A stretch of 64,000 nucleotides of DNA from Herbidospora daliensis (GTDB taxonomy: Bacteria; Actinomycetota; Actinomycetes; Streptosporangiales; Streptosporangiaceae): contig NZ_BBXF01000002.1 in assembly GCF_001570585.1 (NCBI RefSeq), positions 1 through 64,000 of the forward strand, read 5' to 3'. Each line of letters begins with the position of its first letter. The stretch's first letter is position 1. Below are positions 52,376 to 61,953 of this stretch, one piece after another. The notes under the pieces were generated by a model that saw only the letters and a list, made by a program, of their open reading frames with translations, did no database searches and had not been told where the DNA came from. A program made the translations under genes and the position numbers.

Positions 52376-52714
52376 ATGAGTACACGGACCGATCTGCGCG
52401 CCTTCGCCCTCACCCTCCCCGAGGCGTTCGAGGACTTCCCCTGGGAGGACGACGCCGTCGTCAAGGTGAACAAGAAGATCTTCCTGTTCCTCGGCTCGGC
52501 CGAGCGGGCCACCGGCTTCGGCGTGAAGCTGGTCGTCGCCCACGGGCACGCGCTGAGCGTGCCGGGCGCCATCCCGAGCCGCTACGGCCTGGGCCGTTCG
52601 GGCTGGGTGACCGTTCCCTACGACGCCGATCTGCCCGAGTTCGACGTGCTCCAGGACTGGGTGGAGGAGAGCTACCGGCTCGTCGCGCCGAAACGGCTCA
52701 GCAAGTTGCTCTGA
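52376..52714 (+). CDS. MmcQ/YjbR-family protein
   Basis: Protein of 112 residues. Features: LTLPEAFEDFPWEDDAVVKVNKKIFLFLG, a central FGVKLVV strand, GLGRSGWVTV and the C-terminal EESYRLVAPKRLSK helix. This is the full CyaY-like fold of the MmcQ/YjbR family, often annotated as DNA-binding, with no proven activity. It starts 70 nt from the divergent small membrane protein gene, so they share a promoter region. Confidence 0.87.
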   Translation: MSTRTDLRAFALTLPEAFEDFPWEDDAVVKVNKKIFLFLGSAERATGFGVKLVVAHGHALSVPGAIPSRYGLGRSGWVTVPYDADLPEFDVLQDWVEESYRLVAPKRLSKLL

Positions 52715-52741
52715 CCCAGATGACAACCTAATGTTGTCGAT

Positions 52742-53143
52742 ATGGAGCCATCAGAGTTACTCGCCCGCGCACGCAAACGCGCGGCCAACCCCTCTGACCC
52801 GCTGGACACCCTGGCCGCAGCCAACGAGCTGAGCCAGGAGATGACCCGCGACGCCGACGCCCTGATCGATCTGGCGGTCCGCGACGCCCGCGCCGCGGGC
52901 ACCTCCTGGACGGCCATCGGCGACCGCCTCGGCGTGTCGAAGCAGGCCGCCCGTAAGCGCTTCACCCGCAACTTCACCCACCCGTTCTCGGCCCGCAAGA
53001 CGCGGCGCGCGGCGGCCTGTTCGTTCTGCCGCAAGCCGCCGAACCCGCACCTGCACATGGTCTACGGCGAGGGCGGCCGGATCTGCGCCGAATGCGTCGC
53101 CCTGGCCGCCGAGATCGTCGCCGACAAGGCCAAGACGCGTTAG
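52742..53143 (+). CDS. Helix-turn-helix plus ClpX-type zinc-finger protein
   Basis: Protein of 133 residues. Residues 40-75 (LIDLAVRDARAAGTSWTAIGDRLGVSKQAARKRF) form a helix-turn-helix like that of sigma-70 region 4. A ClpX-type C4 zinc finger follows (CSFCRKPPNP...GGRICAECV, four Cys). Such proteins are common in actinobacteria, and the zinc finger may bind a protease adaptor or a peptide; the role is unknown. Its stop codon overlaps the end of the convergent kynureninase gene by 4 nt. Confidence 0.83.
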   Translation: MEPSELLARARKRAANPSDPLDTLAAANELSQEMTRDADALIDLAVRDARAAGTSWTAIGDRLGVSKQAARKRFTRNFTHPFSARKTRRAAACSFCRKPPNPHLHMVYGEGGRICAECVALAAEIVADKAKTR

Positions 53144-54357
53144 GTGACCGTCACCCGGCGCTGGTAGCGCTCGTCCCGCCAGATGCCCTTGCCGATGATC
53201 TCGGCGAGGGTGTCGGCGGCGTCGTACACGTCGACATAGCGCAGGTAGAGCGGGGTGAACCCGAACCGCATGATGTCAGGGGCGCGGAAGTCGCCGTGCA
53301 CCCCGTGGTCGAGCAGCGCCCGCATGATCGGGTAGCCGTGCTCGTGCCGGAAGCTGATCTGGCTGCCGCGCCCGGCGGGGTCGCGCGGGGTGGCCAGGTC
53401 GAGCCCGAGGGGCTCGGTCAGCGCGATGAACAACTCGGTCAGCGCGACGCTCTTGGCCCGCACCGACCTGATGTCGACCTTCCCCCACAGGTCGAGCGAC
53501 GCGTTGAGCGCGCTCATCGACAGGATCGGCGGGGTGCCGGCGCCGAAACGGCGCACGCCGTCGGCGGGCCGGTAATCGGCCTCGAAGGCGAACGGCGCGG
53601 CGTGCCCGTGCCAGCCGCGCAACGCCGGCTCGGCCTCCGCCAGGTGCGCGGGCGCGCAGTAGAGATAGGCCGGCGCTCCGGGCCCGCCGTTCAGATATTT
53701 GTACGTGCACCCCACGGCGAAGTCGGCCGCGCCCACGTCGACGGGCAGCGCCCCCGCGCTGTGGCACAGATCCCAGATCACCAGCGCCCCGGCGGCATGG
53801 GCGGTCGCGGTGTCGGCGGCCAGGTCGCGCAGCGCGCCGGTCCGGTAGTCGACGTGCGACAGCAGCACCACGGCGACGTCGTCGTCGAGACAGTCGGCGA
53901 GCGCGCCGTCCGGACCGAAATCTCGCACGTTCAGGTCGAAGCCGGCCGCGAGCCCCTGGACGGCGTACCGATCGGTCGGAAAGCCGTCGGATTCCACGAC
54001 AACGGTCCGGCGGCCCGGACGCAGCCGGATGGCCGCCGACATCAATTTGAAGATCGAGACGGAGGTCGACTCCCCGGTGAGCACCGTGCCGGGCCCGGCG
54101 CCGATCAGATTCGCGATCCGGTCGCCGATCACCTCGGGCAGGTCCCACCATCCGGCGGTGTTCCAGCTCTGTCCCAGGTCACGCCCCCATTCGGCGGTGA
54201 CGGTGTGGGAGACCGCCTCGATCGTGCGCCGGGGCAGCGCGCCGAGGGAGTTGCCGAGCATGTAGACCACGTTCTCCGGCAGGACGAACTCCGCGCGGAA
54301 ACCACGAAGGGGATCGGCGGAGTCGAGCGCGGCACAGCCGGCGCGGGTGATGCTCAT
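53140..54357 (-). CDS. kynU: Kynureninase
   Basis: Protein of 405 residues, typical length. PLP-fold type I features: YMLGNSLGALP near the N-terminus, TGESTSVSIFKL, LSHVDYRTGAL, the IWDLCHSAGALPVDVG region with the PLP-binding Asp, and the PLP Lys in VGCTYKYLNGGPGAPAY. It cleaves kynurenine to anthranilate and alanine in tryptophan degradation. No other kyn gene is near, so anthranilate may feed another pathway elsewhere. Start ATG 54357 begins at the family N-terminus; ATG 54366 has GGAG closer and is an alternative. Confidence 0.93.
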   Translation of the reverse strand: MSITRAGCAALDSADPLRGFRAEFVLPENVVYMLGNSLGALPRRTIEAVSHTVTAEWGRDLGQSWNTAGWWDLPEVIGDRIANLIGAGPGTVLTGESTSVSIFKLMSAAIRLRPGRRTVVVESDGFPTDRYAVQGLAAGFDLNVRDFGPDGALADCLDDDVAVVLLSHVDYRTGALRDLAADTATAHAAGALVIWDLCHSAGALPVDVGAADFAVGCTYKYLNGGPGAPAYLYCAPAHLAEAEPALRGWHGHAAPFAFEADYRPADGVRRFGAGTPPILSMSALNASLDLWGKVDIRSVRAKSVALTELFIALTEPLGLDLATPRDPAGRGSQISFRHEHGYPIMRALLDHGVHGDFRAPDIMRFGFTPLYLRYVDVYDAADTLAEIIGKGIWRDERYQRRVTVT

Positions 54358-54542
54358 GCCAGACATCATCTCCAGAAATATCCTGACTCGGCAGCCCAAT
54401 GCGTCACCAAGGGTCGGCTTCCCAAGGGGCCACCTTCTGGTGACCGTTTCCGGCTACGTTTTTGCCTGCTTTTATCCCTGACCGAAAGTGCCATGGGGCG
54501 TCCGGAACGACGGGCCTAATGGATGCCAAAAAGGACACAGTC

Positions 54543-55067
54543 ATGTTGCTGGCGTGGGATCTATGGGGACATGTCGTCATCGCCACCCTCTTGACCATTC
54601 CGGCCGGATGGGGTGTCGCCCACCTGCTCACTCGGCTCCGGGAGCGTTCCAACCACCCGGAACCTGCGCGGACGGCCTACGCCGACGTCTTCATCGTGAT
54701 CGGCACGGCGCCCTGGCTCTGGATGATCCTCACTCCCGGTGACCCCTCGGCTCCTGACCGGGCGGTCGGTCTGCTCCCGTTTCACGATCTTGCACAGGTA
54801 GTGACGGGACCCGCCGGAACGGCGTTCGTGCAGGTCGGAGGCAACCTCCTGGTGTTCGCCGCACTGGGCGCGCTTTTGCCCCTCAGGTCTCAAAAGTTGG
54901 CTCGTTTGAAGATCGTCGCGGCCGTCGCGGCGGCCGGATCTCTTACCGTCGAGTTACTTCAATACGGCCTGGAGCTCCACCGTGTGTCGTCGGTCGATGA
55001 CATTCTGCTGAACACAATAGGGGCGGTCCTGGCTGCGGTCATGACGCAGCGTTGGTGGGCACGGTGA
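54543..55067 (+). CDS. VanZ-family membrane protein
   Basis: Protein of 174 residues with four or five membrane segments. The VanZ signature is in NLLVFAALGALLPL and ELLQYGLELHRVSSVDDILLNTIGAVL. VanZ-like proteins reduce teicoplanin sensitivity in enterococci and have no defined activity elsewhere. ATG 54543 is chosen because AAGGAC lies 8 nt upstream; ATG 54519 is possible. Confidence 0.85.
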   Translation: MLLAWDLWGHVVIATLLTIPAGWGVAHLLTRLRERSNHPEPARTAYADVFIVIGTAPWLWMILTPGDPSAPDRAVGLLPFHDLAQVVTGPAGTAFVQVGGNLLVFAALGALLPLRSQKLARLKIVAAVAAAGSLTVELLQYGLELHRVSSVDDILLNTIGAVLAAVMTQRWWAR

Positions 55068-55245
55068 ATAGCGGCTAGGACCGTTCCAGGGTAACGGGCT
55101 GCACTAACCGCTGAAGATCGCCACAGGGGCCCGATCCGCCCAAATTCGGCTCGGGACCAACCATTCTCTCTGTGCGATCGTGGACAAGACGGGGCAAGTT
55201 CTCTGGAGACGCTAACCCCCCGTTGGTGACAGAGGGTGATCAAAC

Positions 55246-55998
55246 GTGACCGAGTCCCCGGTGCATCACGAGCCCCCCATTTACCGGCGTATCGCCGACC
55301 GGCTGCGCACGCAGATCCTGTCCGGCGAACTCCGTGATGGGGAGCGGCTACCGGGCGAAAACGCCCTCATGACCGAGTACGGCATCGCCCGCGCCACCGC
55401 GCGGCAGGCGCTGGCCGTACTCATCAATGAGGGCCTGGCTGTTCCGCGGCGAGGTTCGGGGGTATACGTGAGGCTGTTTCGACCCATCAGACGGCATGGG
55501 TCACGACGTCTGTCCCGTGAACAGTGGGGGCAGGGGCGGGCGATCTGGGATTCCGACACCCGAGGTCGTGCTTACACCGTCGACGAGGTGCACATCGAAC
55601 GCTTGCCGGCGAGCGAGGACATCGGGCGCGTCCTCGACGTCGACGAGGTGTGGATCCGCCGAAGGCGCTACAACGTCGACGGCAGGCCCGTCCAGCTGGC
55701 CGTCTCCCACTTCCCCGCCGACCTGGTGGAGGGCACCGCCATCACCCTGCCCGACACCGGCCCCGGCGGCGTGTACGCCCGCCTGGGCGACCTCGGCTAC
55801 CTCCCGGCCCACTTCACCGAGGAGTTACGCGCCCGCATGCCCCAGCCCCAGGAGGCCGAGCTCCTCCATCTGCCTCCGGGCAACCCGATCATCGTCGTCG
55901 TGCGCACGGCGTACACGTCGGGAGGCATACCAGTTGAGCTCAACGAGATGACACTCGACGCCGCGTCGTATGTACTCCAGTACGACTTCGACGCGTAG
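55246..55998 (+). CDS. GntR-family (UTRA) transcriptional regulator
   Basis: Protein of 250 residues. GntR winged helix about 10-80 (YRRIADRLRTQILSGELRDGERLPGENALMTEYGIARATARQALAVL) and a UTRA ligand domain (95-245) ending LNEMTLDAASYVLQYDF. The GTG start at 55246 follows a weak GAGGG. It stands upstream of a 72-residue protein gene on the same strand, followed by a strong terminator, so the two probably form a unit. The ligand is unknown. Confidence 0.9.
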   Translation: MTESPVHHEPPIYRRIADRLRTQILSGELRDGERLPGENALMTEYGIARATARQALAVLINEGLAVPRRGSGVYVRLFRPIRRHGSRRLSREQWGQGRAIWDSDTRGRAYTVDEVHIERLPASEDIGRVLDVDEVWIRRRRYNVDGRPVQLAVSHFPADLVEGTAITLPDTGPGGVYARLGDLGYLPAHFTEELRARMPQPQEAELLHLPPGNPIIVVVRTAYTSGGIPVELNEMTLDAASYVLQYDFDA

Positions 55999-56138
55999 TT
56001 CAACTTGAAAAATCGGACGATAGGTGGACCTGTCCTCCCAGGATCTTGTCTTCTCTAGAGATGTCCCGCACCTTGATAGTGAGACGTCAAGGAGAACGGG
56101 GCACACCCGGGGCGGCTCGGCGAGGGAAAGGTGGGCAG

Positions 56139-56357
56139 ATGTCCTTTGACCGGCATCTTGCCGAAATTGCCCGCGAGTATCCGGAATGGACTATCTGGCG
56201 GAGCGATGCGGGACGGTGGTGGGCAACCCGCCACCATCCCCTGAGCTCCGCCCAGCGGGAGGCCGGCTGCGCGATGACCATCGACGCGGACGAGCCGGAC
56301 GGATTACGCCAATTGTTACGCGACCAGGAGGAACGTGCCAATACGGCGGATCCGTGA
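56139..56357 (+). CDS. 72-residue actinobacterial small protein
   Basis: ATG 56139 is preceded by AAAGGTGG. The product, MSFDRHLAEIAREYPEWTIW then RSDAGRWWATRHHPLSSAQR, is Trp/Arg-rich at its centre and acidic at the end. Small proteins of this type, with a WxIWRSDxGRWWATR core, are frequent beside GntR or helix-turn-helix regulators in actinomycetes; I recall the pattern but no function. No signal or membrane segment. Confidence 0.75.
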   Translation: MSFDRHLAEIAREYPEWTIWRSDAGRWWATRHHPLSSAQREAGCAMTIDADEPDGLRQLLRDQEERANTADP

Positions 56358-56374
56358 GATGTCCCCACCGAAGC

Positions 56375-56418
56375 GCGGAAGCCTCCGACCCTATCGGGGG
56401 CGGAGGCTTCCGCTTTCT
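56375..56418 (+). terminator. Strong intrinsic terminator after the GntR/small-protein pair
   Basis: GCGGAAGCCTCCG (56375-56387) pairs perfectly over 13 bp with CGGAGGCTTCCGC (56401-56413) around a 13-nt loop and is followed by TTTCT. Confidence 0.85.
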
Positions 56419-56614
56419 CATCCATGAATAACCACAGACCCCCGTGGGGGCGCTTTCCACTGGTGCCAGCCAACGACGAGGCGCTCTCACGGGGCACCAC
56501 ACCGGCCGCCGACGAAGCCGGCCGGAGTCGAACAGCGGGTACGACCGGCAGCCGCCCCCGCTCACGAACGGCGATGGGCCCGCCGCCACCCCATTGGCGG
56601 GCCCATCTCCACAC

Positions 56615-57682
56615 TCACGCGCCGCGGGCATCCATCGGAGGCAGCCCGCGTCGCAGGTCAACCGGCGCGGCCACGACGGCCGGGTCGTGATCGACGATCA
56701 CATGCCCGTCATCGGAGTCATCCTCCTCGGCGGCCTGATCGGCCAGCACGGCGGGACCGGCGGCGGCCGGGGAAGGCGCGGCTGCCGGCTGCGCGGCCGG
56801 CGCCGGAACCTCGTCTTCTTCGACCTCTTCGACCAGCTCGGCCCGCTCGACCGGGAGCTCCTCGTCGATCGACGGAGCCGGCGGCAGCACCGACGCCTCG
56901 TCGATCAGCGGACCGGCGGCCTGCTCGCGGTGCAGCAGATCGCCCAGCACGGCGCCGATCTCGTTGAGGCGGCGCATCACCTCGGTGTGGGTGTCGGTCA
57001 GATAGACCACACGCCGGCCGGTGTGCTCGTCAAGGTATCCCGCACGGTGCTTGGCCGAAGTCAAGGTCTGCTCCGACACCGCGTTGGCGTCGGTGACCAG
57101 CTTCTCGGCCTCCAGCGTCGCGGCGGTCACCCGCCGGTCGGCCTCGGCCCGCGCGTCCCGCAACGTCTCCTCGGCCTCGGCGTTGGCCGTCGCCACCTTC
57201 TCCTCCGCCTCGGCCCCGGCCTGCGACAGCAGCCGCTCGGCCGACGCCGTCGCGTCGTGGATGCGCCGCTCGGCCTCGTCCTGCGCCGCCGCCCGGATGG
57301 AGTCGGCCTGCTCCCGCGCCGTCGACACCACACGGTCGGCCTCGGTCGCCGCCTGGTCGCGCATCTGCGACGCCGCGCTCTCCGAGGCCTCCTTGTTGGC
57401 ACGGGCCTCTTCGTGGGCCAGCTTGAGGATTTGGCTCAGCCGCTCACCCAGCTCATCGGGGCTCTGCGGAGCCTCGGTCAGCTTCCGGCGAGCCTCGGCG
57501 AGCTCCAGCCGGCTCTGCTCGGCCTGGTCGATGGTACGTGCCAGACGCTCCTCGAGATCACGGATCTGGTTCCGGGTGCGGATCATGTAGTCGTGCACCT
57601 GACGGCGGCTGTATCCACGCATGACGACTTCGAAGGAGTCGTCGCTCATGAGGTCGGGGAAACTGTCAGTCTGGTTCGTCAT
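56615..57682 (-). CDS. DivIVA-like coiled-coil protein
   Basis: Protein of 355 residues. The N-terminal FEVVMRGYSRRQVHDYM is the DivIVA-type membrane-targeting motif. A long Ala/Glu/Arg-rich coiled coil follows (about 35-235, with repeated EAERxxxDATA-type heptads), then an acidic, Pro/Ala-rich tail. It resembles the cytoskeletal or cellulose-binding-annotated coiled-coil proteins (FilP/Scy type) that organise polar growth in filamentous actinomycetes. AAGG lies before ATG 57682. Likely cytoplasmic, at the hyphal tip; the exact role is inferred. Confidence 0.85.
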   Translation of the reverse strand: MTNQTDSFPDLMSDDSFEVVMRGYSRRQVHDYMIRTRNQIRDLEERLARTIDQAEQSRLELAEARRKLTEAPQSPDELGERLSQILKLAHEEARANKEASESAASQMRDQAATEADRVVSTAREQADSIRAAAQDEAERRIHDATASAERLLSQAGAEAEEKVATANAEAEETLRDARAEADRRVTAATLEAEKLVTDANAVSEQTLTSAKHRAGYLDEHTGRRVVYLTDTHTEVMRRLNEIGAVLGDLLHREQAAGPLIDEASVLPPAPSIDEELPVERAELVEEVEEDEVPAPAAQPAAAPSPAAAGPAVLADQAAEEDDSDDGHVIVDHDPAVVAAPVDLRRGLPPMDARGA

Positions 57683-57779
57683 GAAGAGCCTTGGGGGAGA
57701 TGGCGGGAAGACGTATCAAGACACGACTTTCCTGCTATCAGCGTCAACCTGCAACCCGAACCTGGTTATTGCCCGCGCC

Positions 57780-60494
57780 TCAGTCTGACCCGCGCAATGC
57801 CGCGGCCAGCGCCGACCGCGAGGTGATCTCCAGCTTGGGGAAGATCCGGTAGAGGTGCGAACCCACGGTCCGGTGGGACATGTAGAGCTTCTCGCCGATC
57901 TCCCGGTTGGTCATGCCGTCGGCCGCCATCTGGGCGATCTGGAGCTCCTGGGCGGTGAGGACGTCCCGGGCGTCGCCGGTGCGGCGGCGGCCGCTCTCGC
58001 CGGAGGCGCGCAGTTCCTGCCAGGCCCGCTCGCTCCACGGGATGACGCCGAGCGCGTCGAAGGTCTCCCTGGCCGTCCGCAGCGGCGTGCGCGACTCGGC
58101 CAGGCGCCGCTGGCGGCGCAGCCATTCGCCGTGGGCCAGCTGCACCCGCGCGCGGGCGAACGGCATCCGGCGCAGGTCGGCGTCGAGCGCGGCGGTGAAG
58201 AGGGCCTCGGCGGCCTCGTCGTCGGCCAGCACGGCCCTGGCGTAGCGCAGGTCGGCGTGCAGGGCGGGTGACGGGGTGCGGAGGGCGACCTCCTCCAGCT
58301 CCGCCACGATCCCGGTGATCGCGTCGCCCTGGCCGCAGTGCGTCGCGGCGTCGGCGAGCTCGGCCAGGCTGTAGCAGCGCAGGGCCTCGTGGTAGACGGG
58401 GTCGGCGGGGTCGAAGATCCGGCGCAGGTGGTCGTACGCGTCGCCGTAGCGCCGCTCGCCGAGGGCGGCGAGGCCGCGTGCGTGCTGCACGGTGGCCAGC
58501 ACCGGACGCGCCCCCATCGGCAGGGCCGCCTGTTCGGCCACCGCCGCGAGGTTCTCCATCCGGTCGGGGTTGCCGCGCAGCGCGGCGACCACGGCGCCCG
58601 AGGCGTGGGCCATGGCGTGCATCAGCGGCAGGGACGTCTCCTGGGCCAGCCGCCCGGCCTCCTCGGCGGCCGACATCGCCACGCCGAGATCGGCCAGCCG
58701 GGCCGCGCTGAACGCCTGTGCCCCCAGGTCGCGGCACATATGGCTGAGCCGGCCCTGGACGCGCAGCCGGGGCAGCGACAGGGCGCAGAAGTCCTCCGAC
58801 AGGTCGAAGGCCCCCACCGTCAGCGCCGAGCTGCCGAGCAGCCGGGCCGCCCGCCAGCCGTCGGGCCGGTCGGCGGCCAGCCGGCGGAGCCGCTCGATCA
58901 CCACCCGGCCGCGCTCGATCGGGGCGGCGTACGCCAGGATCGAGAGCAGCCAGCCGTCGTGCTCGTCGACGGGCAGGCTCTCGGCCGCGGCGACGACGAG
59001 TTCGCGCGATTCGGCGTCGGTGTGGGCCCAGAAGCACCGCAGGGACGCGCTCGACAGCAGCTTCATCGCCAGTTCGAGCTCGCCCTCCTTCGCCACGGTC
59101 TCGGCGAGCTCGACCAGGGAGCGCACCGCCGCGGCGTCGTCGCGGACGTCCTCCTCGAAGCTCTCGCGGATCCACACGACGCGGGCGCGCTGGCGGAGCG
59201 ACAACGTCCAGGGCTCGGCCTCGGTCACCAGCCGGGTGGCCAGGTCGCGGCGGCCCGCCTCGGCGCCCCACTCGGCCGCGTGGACCAGCCGTTCGCGCCG
59301 CAGGGCGGGGTCGACGCTGAGCCGGGCGGCGCGTTCGAGGCCCTCGACGGCCGACAGCAGGTCGCCGCGCCGCCGGGCCCGGCGGGCCGAGGTCTCCAGC
59401 TCGGCCGCCATCTCCTCGTCGGGACGGTTGGTGGAGGCCGCCCGGTGCCAGCGGTTGCGGTCGGGGTGGTCGATCAGGACCTCGGCCAGGGCGGCGTGCG
59501 CCGCGTGCCGCCGGGACCGGCTCGCCTCCTGCTGGATGGCCGCGCGCATGAGCGGGTGGCGGAACCAGACCACGGTCTCGTGGAGGTCGACCAGCCGGAC
59601 GGCCACCGCCGGGGCGAGGTCGTCGGCGGTCACCTCCGTGCCGAGGATCAGCGTGGCGGCGTCCATCGCCTCGCACAACGCGGTCGAGTCGTTGACCGCG
59701 ACCACCAGCAGCAGGGTGCGGGTGACCGAGGGCAGCCCCGACAGGCGGGCGGTGAAGGTCTGTTCCAGCCGGGAGGTCAGCGGGAGCCGGCCGGGCTCCG
59801 GCCGCAGCGTCTCCACGGCGATCGGCAGCTCGACCAGGGCCAGCGGGTGGCCCGCCGCCTCCCTGAGCACCCGGGCGCGCGCCTCCGGCGTCAGGGTGGG
59901 GCTGCGGGCGTCGAGCAGGGCGGTGGCGTCGTCGTCGTCGAGCCGGTCGAGCACCAGTTCCGGCAGCCCCGCGACCTCCAGAGGGCTCTGCGACCCGTCG
60001 CGGAGCGCGGCCACCACCAGGATCGGCGCGGATTCCAGCCGCCGCACGACGAACGCGAGCACCTCGGCGCTGGGCCGGTCGAGCCAGTGCACGTCGTCGG
60101 CCAGCAGGAGCACGGGCGTGCGCGCGGCCGCCTCACGAAGGAGGTTCAGCGTGCCCAGGGCCACCAGGAAGAGCTCGGGCGTCCCGGCCGCGATCAGCCC
60201 GAACGCCGCCCCCAGGGCGTCGCGCTGGGGCGCGGGCAGCTCCGCGATCTCGGCCGTGAACGGCAGCAGCAGCTGGTGCAGACCGGCGAACGGCATGTCC
60301 GTCTCGGCCTGCGCCCCGGCCGTCCGCAGGATCCGCATGCCCCGGTCGGCGGCCGTGGCGGCCGTGTCGAGCAGCAGGGCCGACTTGCCGATCCCGGCGT
60401 CGCCCCGGATCAGGATCGCCGCACCGCCGTCGCGAACCCCGTCGACGAGGTCGGTGAGACGTGCCCGCTCAAGCTCACGCCCGAAAAGTGCCAT
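57780..60494 (-). CDS. Large LuxR-family ATPase regulator (LAL type)
   Basis: Protein of 904 residues. N-terminal AAA/STAND ATPase with Walker A GDAGIGKSAL (31-40) and Walker B VLLLADDVHWLD (about 127-138), a long helical TPR-like middle (350-820), and a C-terminal LuxR helix-turn-helix (840-904; LTAQELQIAQMAADGMTNREIGEKLYMSHRTVGSHLYRIF). LAL regulators switch on pathway genes in response to a small ligand, often in secondary metabolism, and use ATP binding to control DNA binding. It has no cluster neighbours here and is divergent from the secreted hydrolase gene with a 137-bp gap. Confidence 0.92.
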   Translation of the reverse strand: MALFGRELERARLTDLVDGVRDGGAAILIRGDAGIGKSALLLDTAATAADRGMRILRTAGAQAETDMPFAGLHQLLLPFTAEIAELPAPQRDALGAAFGLIAAGTPELFLVALGTLNLLREAAARTPVLLLADDVHWLDRPSAEVLAFVVRRLESAPILVVAALRDGSQSPLEVAGLPELVLDRLDDDDATALLDARSPTLTPEARARVLREAAGHPLALVELPIAVETLRPEPGRLPLTSRLEQTFTARLSGLPSVTRTLLLVVAVNDSTALCEAMDAATLILGTEVTADDLAPAVAVRLVDLHETVVWFRHPLMRAAIQQEASRSRRHAAHAALAEVLIDHPDRNRWHRAASTNRPDEEMAAELETSARRARRRGDLLSAVEGLERAARLSVDPALRRERLVHAAEWGAEAGRRDLATRLVTEAEPWTLSLRQRARVVWIRESFEEDVRDDAAAVRSLVELAETVAKEGELELAMKLLSSASLRCFWAHTDAESRELVVAAAESLPVDEHDGWLLSILAYAAPIERGRVVIERLRRLAADRPDGWRAARLLGSSALTVGAFDLSEDFCALSLPRLRVQGRLSHMCRDLGAQAFSAARLADLGVAMSAAEEAGRLAQETSLPLMHAMAHASGAVVAALRGNPDRMENLAAVAEQAALPMGARPVLATVQHARGLAALGERRYGDAYDHLRRIFDPADPVYHEALRCYSLAELADAATHCGQGDAITGIVAELEEVALRTPSPALHADLRYARAVLADDEAAEALFTAALDADLRRMPFARARVQLAHGEWLRRQRRLAESRTPLRTARETFDALGVIPWSERAWQELRASGESGRRRTGDARDVLTAQELQIAQMAADGMTNREIGEKLYMSHRTVGSHLYRIFPKLEITSRSALAAALRGSD

Positions 60495-60631
60495 ATGTGA
60501 CTATTTTCGCCTCGGATCAGGGTCCTGTCCAACAGGCCTCAGTCGGTGACGCAGTCAGGTGACGCATGCCCCGCCGAACCCGCCGTTTCTAGCTTAGGGC
60601 GCAGAAAGCCGTCCATTTCCTGGAGAACGCC

Positions 60632-61426
60632 ATGCCCAAAAAGCTCCTGCTGGCCGTCGCGCTCGCCGCGCTGGTCCCCGCCATGACCACGCCCGCGTTC
60701 GCCTCGACCGGCCACCACCAGCATGAGGCCAAGCCGACCGTCATCCTGGTCCACGGCGCGTTCGCCGACGCGTCGAGCTGGACCAAGGTCGTCGCCAAGC
60801 TGCAGCACGCCGGCTACCCGGTGATCGCGCCCGCCAACCCCCTCCGGGACCTCAAGGGCGACTCCGACTACGTGTCCAGCGTGATCTCCACCGTCCCGGG
60901 GCCGGTGATCCTGGTCGGCCACTCCTACGGCGGCTCGGTCATCAGCGCCGCAGCCGGCGGCCACACCAACGTCAAGGCGCTGGTGTACGTCGCGGGCTAC
61001 GCCCCCGAGGTGGGCGAGTCGGCCCTCGACCTCACCGGCAAGTTCCCGGGCAGCCAACTGCCCACCAGCCTCCTCACCCGCGACTACCCGGGCGGCACCG
61101 ACGTCTACGTCGACCCGGCCAAGTTCCGCGCCGCCGTGGGCGCCGACCTGCCCGCCCGCGACACCGCCCTGGCCGCCGCGACCCAGCGGCCGGTCTCCTA
61201 CGCCGCGCTCGACGCCAAGGCCACAACGGCGGCGTGGAAGAAGATCCCGTCGTGGTACCTCGTCTCGGGCGCCGACCAGGCGATCCCGACCGCGGCCCAG
61301 AAGTTCATGGCCAAGCGCGCCGGGTCGCACACCACCGAGGTCAAGGGCGCCTCGCACCTGGTGTTGATCTCCCACGCGGACGCCGCCGCCGACCTGGTCG
61401 CCGCGGCCGACCGCGCCACCCGGTAG
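60632..61426 (+). CDS. Secreted alpha/beta hydrolase
   Basis: Protein of 264 residues. Signal peptide 1-25 (PAFA-S), then a His-rich stub and the hydrolase core: PTVILVHGAFADASSW, the nucleophile motif GHSYGG (Ser98) and the C-terminal catalytic His in GASHLVLISH. The closest known group is the salicylic-acid-binding/RutD-like esterases, but substrate is unknown. It is divergent from the LuxR-type regulator and could be its target. It ends 5 nt from the opposite-strand carbonic anhydrase gene. Confidence 0.87.
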   Translation: MPKKLLLAVALAALVPAMTTPAFASTGHHQHEAKPTVILVHGAFADASSWTKVVAKLQHAGYPVIAPANPLRDLKGDSDYVSSVISTVPGPVILVGHSYGGSVISAAAGGHTNVKALVYVAGYAPEVGESALDLTGKFPGSQLPTSLLTRDYPGGTDVYVDPAKFRAAVGADLPARDTALAAATQRPVSYAALDAKATTAAWKKIPSWYLVSGADQAIPTAAQKFMAKRAGSHTTEVKGASHLVLISHADAAADLVAAADRATR

Positions 61427-61431
61427 TCAGT

Positions 61432-61953
61432 TCACCAGCGACGGGCCCGCGCGTGCCGGCGGGCCTTGTCCATGTAGCGATCGGGGGTCTCGGCGAAGGT
61501 CGCGACGTCGTCTTCGTCGAGATCTCGGATGATCTTCGCCGGGCTGCCCGCCAGCAGCACCCCGCCGGGGAACTTCTTGCCCGGCGTGACCAGCGCGCCG
61601 GCCGCCACCAGGGTGCCCGCGCCGATGTAGGCGCCGTTGAGCAGGATCGCGCCGATGCCGATCAGGGCGCCGGTCTCCACGTAGGCGCCGTGGACGACCG
61701 CCCGGTGGCCGACGCTGACCCTCGGTTCGAGGACGGCGGGGAAGCCCGGATCGGCGTGCAGGCAGCACAGGTCCTGGACGTTGCACTGCGCGCCGACCTC
61801 GATCGACTCGTCGTCTCCCCGCAGCACGCTGCCGTACCAGACGTTCGCGTGCGTGCCGACGCGGACGCGGCCGGCCACGACCGCGCCCGGCGCGATCCAC
61901 GCCGTCGGGTCGATCGACGGCAGGTCGTCGTCGAGAGCGAACACCTCAGCCAA
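61432..61953 (-). CDS. Gamma carbonic anhydrase-family protein
   Basis: Protein of 173 residues, left-handed beta-helix made of hexapeptide repeats (SIDPTAWIAPGAVVAGRVRVG and onward). The three metal His are present: His66 in CLHADPG, His83 in VGHRAV and His88 in VHGAYV. Activity may be carbonic anhydrase or unknown, since many family members (PaaY, YrdA) lack it. The start is a TTG at 61953 (GGGGG 5 nt upstream), overlapping the end of the mannosyltransferase gene by 8 nt; GTG 61944 is the alternative. Confidence 0.88.
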   Translation of the reverse strand: MAEVFALDDDLPSIDPTAWIAPGAVVAGRVRVGTHANVWYGSVLRGDDESIEVGAQCNVQDLCCLHADPGFPAVLEPRVSVGHRAVVHGAYVETGALIGIGAILLNGAYIGAGTLVAAGALVTPGKKFPGGVLLAGSPAKIIRDLDEDDVATFAETPDRYMDKARRHARARRW